A stretch of 6,179 nt of DNA, taken from positions 1 through 6,179 of the forward strand of contig JASHSY010000341.1 of the NCBI GenBank assembly GCA_030040825.1. The letters run 5' to 3'. Below the pieces are notes generated by a model. The model ran no database searches. It had not been told where the DNA came from and was given only the letters and a program-made list of their open reading frames with translations. Position numbers and translations under genes: made by a program. The DNA comes from Xanthobacteraceae bacterium. GTDB taxonomy: Bacteria; Pseudomonadota; Alphaproteobacteria; Rhizobiales; Xanthobacteraceae. This document shows, one piece after another, positions 6,058 through 6,179 of this stretch (the first letter of the stretch is position 1; each line of letters opens with the position of its first letter).

Positions 6058-6179
6058 ATGCGCGGGGAAAATCGACCGGCAATCGCAATTGCCGCGCTTC
6101 TTGCGCTGACCGGGGCGATGGCCGCGGCCTTCGCCGCTGGCGATGGAGGCAGCCCCGAACAACAACCACCCGCCGCCAA
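6058..6179 (+). CDS. Exported protein of unknown function, 5' end only
   Basis: Only the first 40 codons are present; the right window edge cuts the gene. The N-terminus is a textbook Sec signal peptide: a short charged start (MRGENR), a hydrophobic stretch of about 20 Ala/Leu/Ile-rich residues (about 7-27), and a small-residue cleavage region AFAAG near residue 25-28. A polar Gly/Ser/Pro/Gln segment (GDGGSPEQQPPAA) follows, as expected for the start of a mature periplasmic protein. No lipobox cysteine is visible, so it is not a lipoprotein. The ATG at 6058 follows GGAGG by 4 nt; the ATG at 6031 would add nine residues with an Arg-rich start (MRPRRYGGE). It begins 87 bp after the glucosidase stop on the same strand with no clear terminator between, so read-through from that gene is possible. 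The family cannot be told from what is visible. Confidence 0.7.
   Translation, partial: MRGENRPAIAIAALLALTGAMAAAFAAGDGGSPEQQPPAA

Overview
The window reads as ordinary chromosomal DNA from a high-GC alphaproteobacterium. Hyphomicrobiales/Rhizobiales is my best guess, from the amino-acid flavour of the proteins, GC-rich third codon positions and the pairing of oxalate genes with a bacterial-type amylo-alpha-1,6-glucosidase. The taxon is inference. I see no tRNA, rRNA, CRISPR array, insertion sequence or phage signature.

Left half (1-3346, all minus strand, transcribed right to left): an oxalate-catabolism operon. In transcription order it holds an OxlT-like oxalate:formate antiporter of the major facilitator superfamily (GTG start at 3346), a 61-bp gap with a 17-bp inverted repeat, a GntR/FadR-type regulator with an FCD ligand-binding domain, a 13-bp gap, and the first ~415 codons of oxalyl-CoA decarboxylase (oxc), cut by the left edge. 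Together they describe oxalate entering in exchange for formate, activation to oxalyl-CoA (by a formyl-CoA:oxalate CoA-transferase not in this window), decarboxylation to formyl-CoA and CO2, and probable local control by the GntR protein.

Middle (3347-3780): a divergent intergenic region of about 430 bp. It holds a plausible sigma70-type promoter reading rightward (3661-3689), a tandem 7-bp repeat, and only weak promoter candidates for the leftward operon.

Right half (plus strand): a complete glycogen-debranching-type glucosidase gene (amylo-alpha-1,6-glucosidase, start best placed at 3781, stop at 5970). After an 87-bp gap comes the 5' end of an exported-protein gene with a strong ribosome binding site and a clear signal peptide, cut by the right edge after 40 codons.

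Nothing here looks like an undescribed defence or mobile system. The points worth a second look are the operator-like repeat before the regulator, the substrate-site substitutions in the antiporter, start-codon questions for two genes, and the unidentified exported protein.
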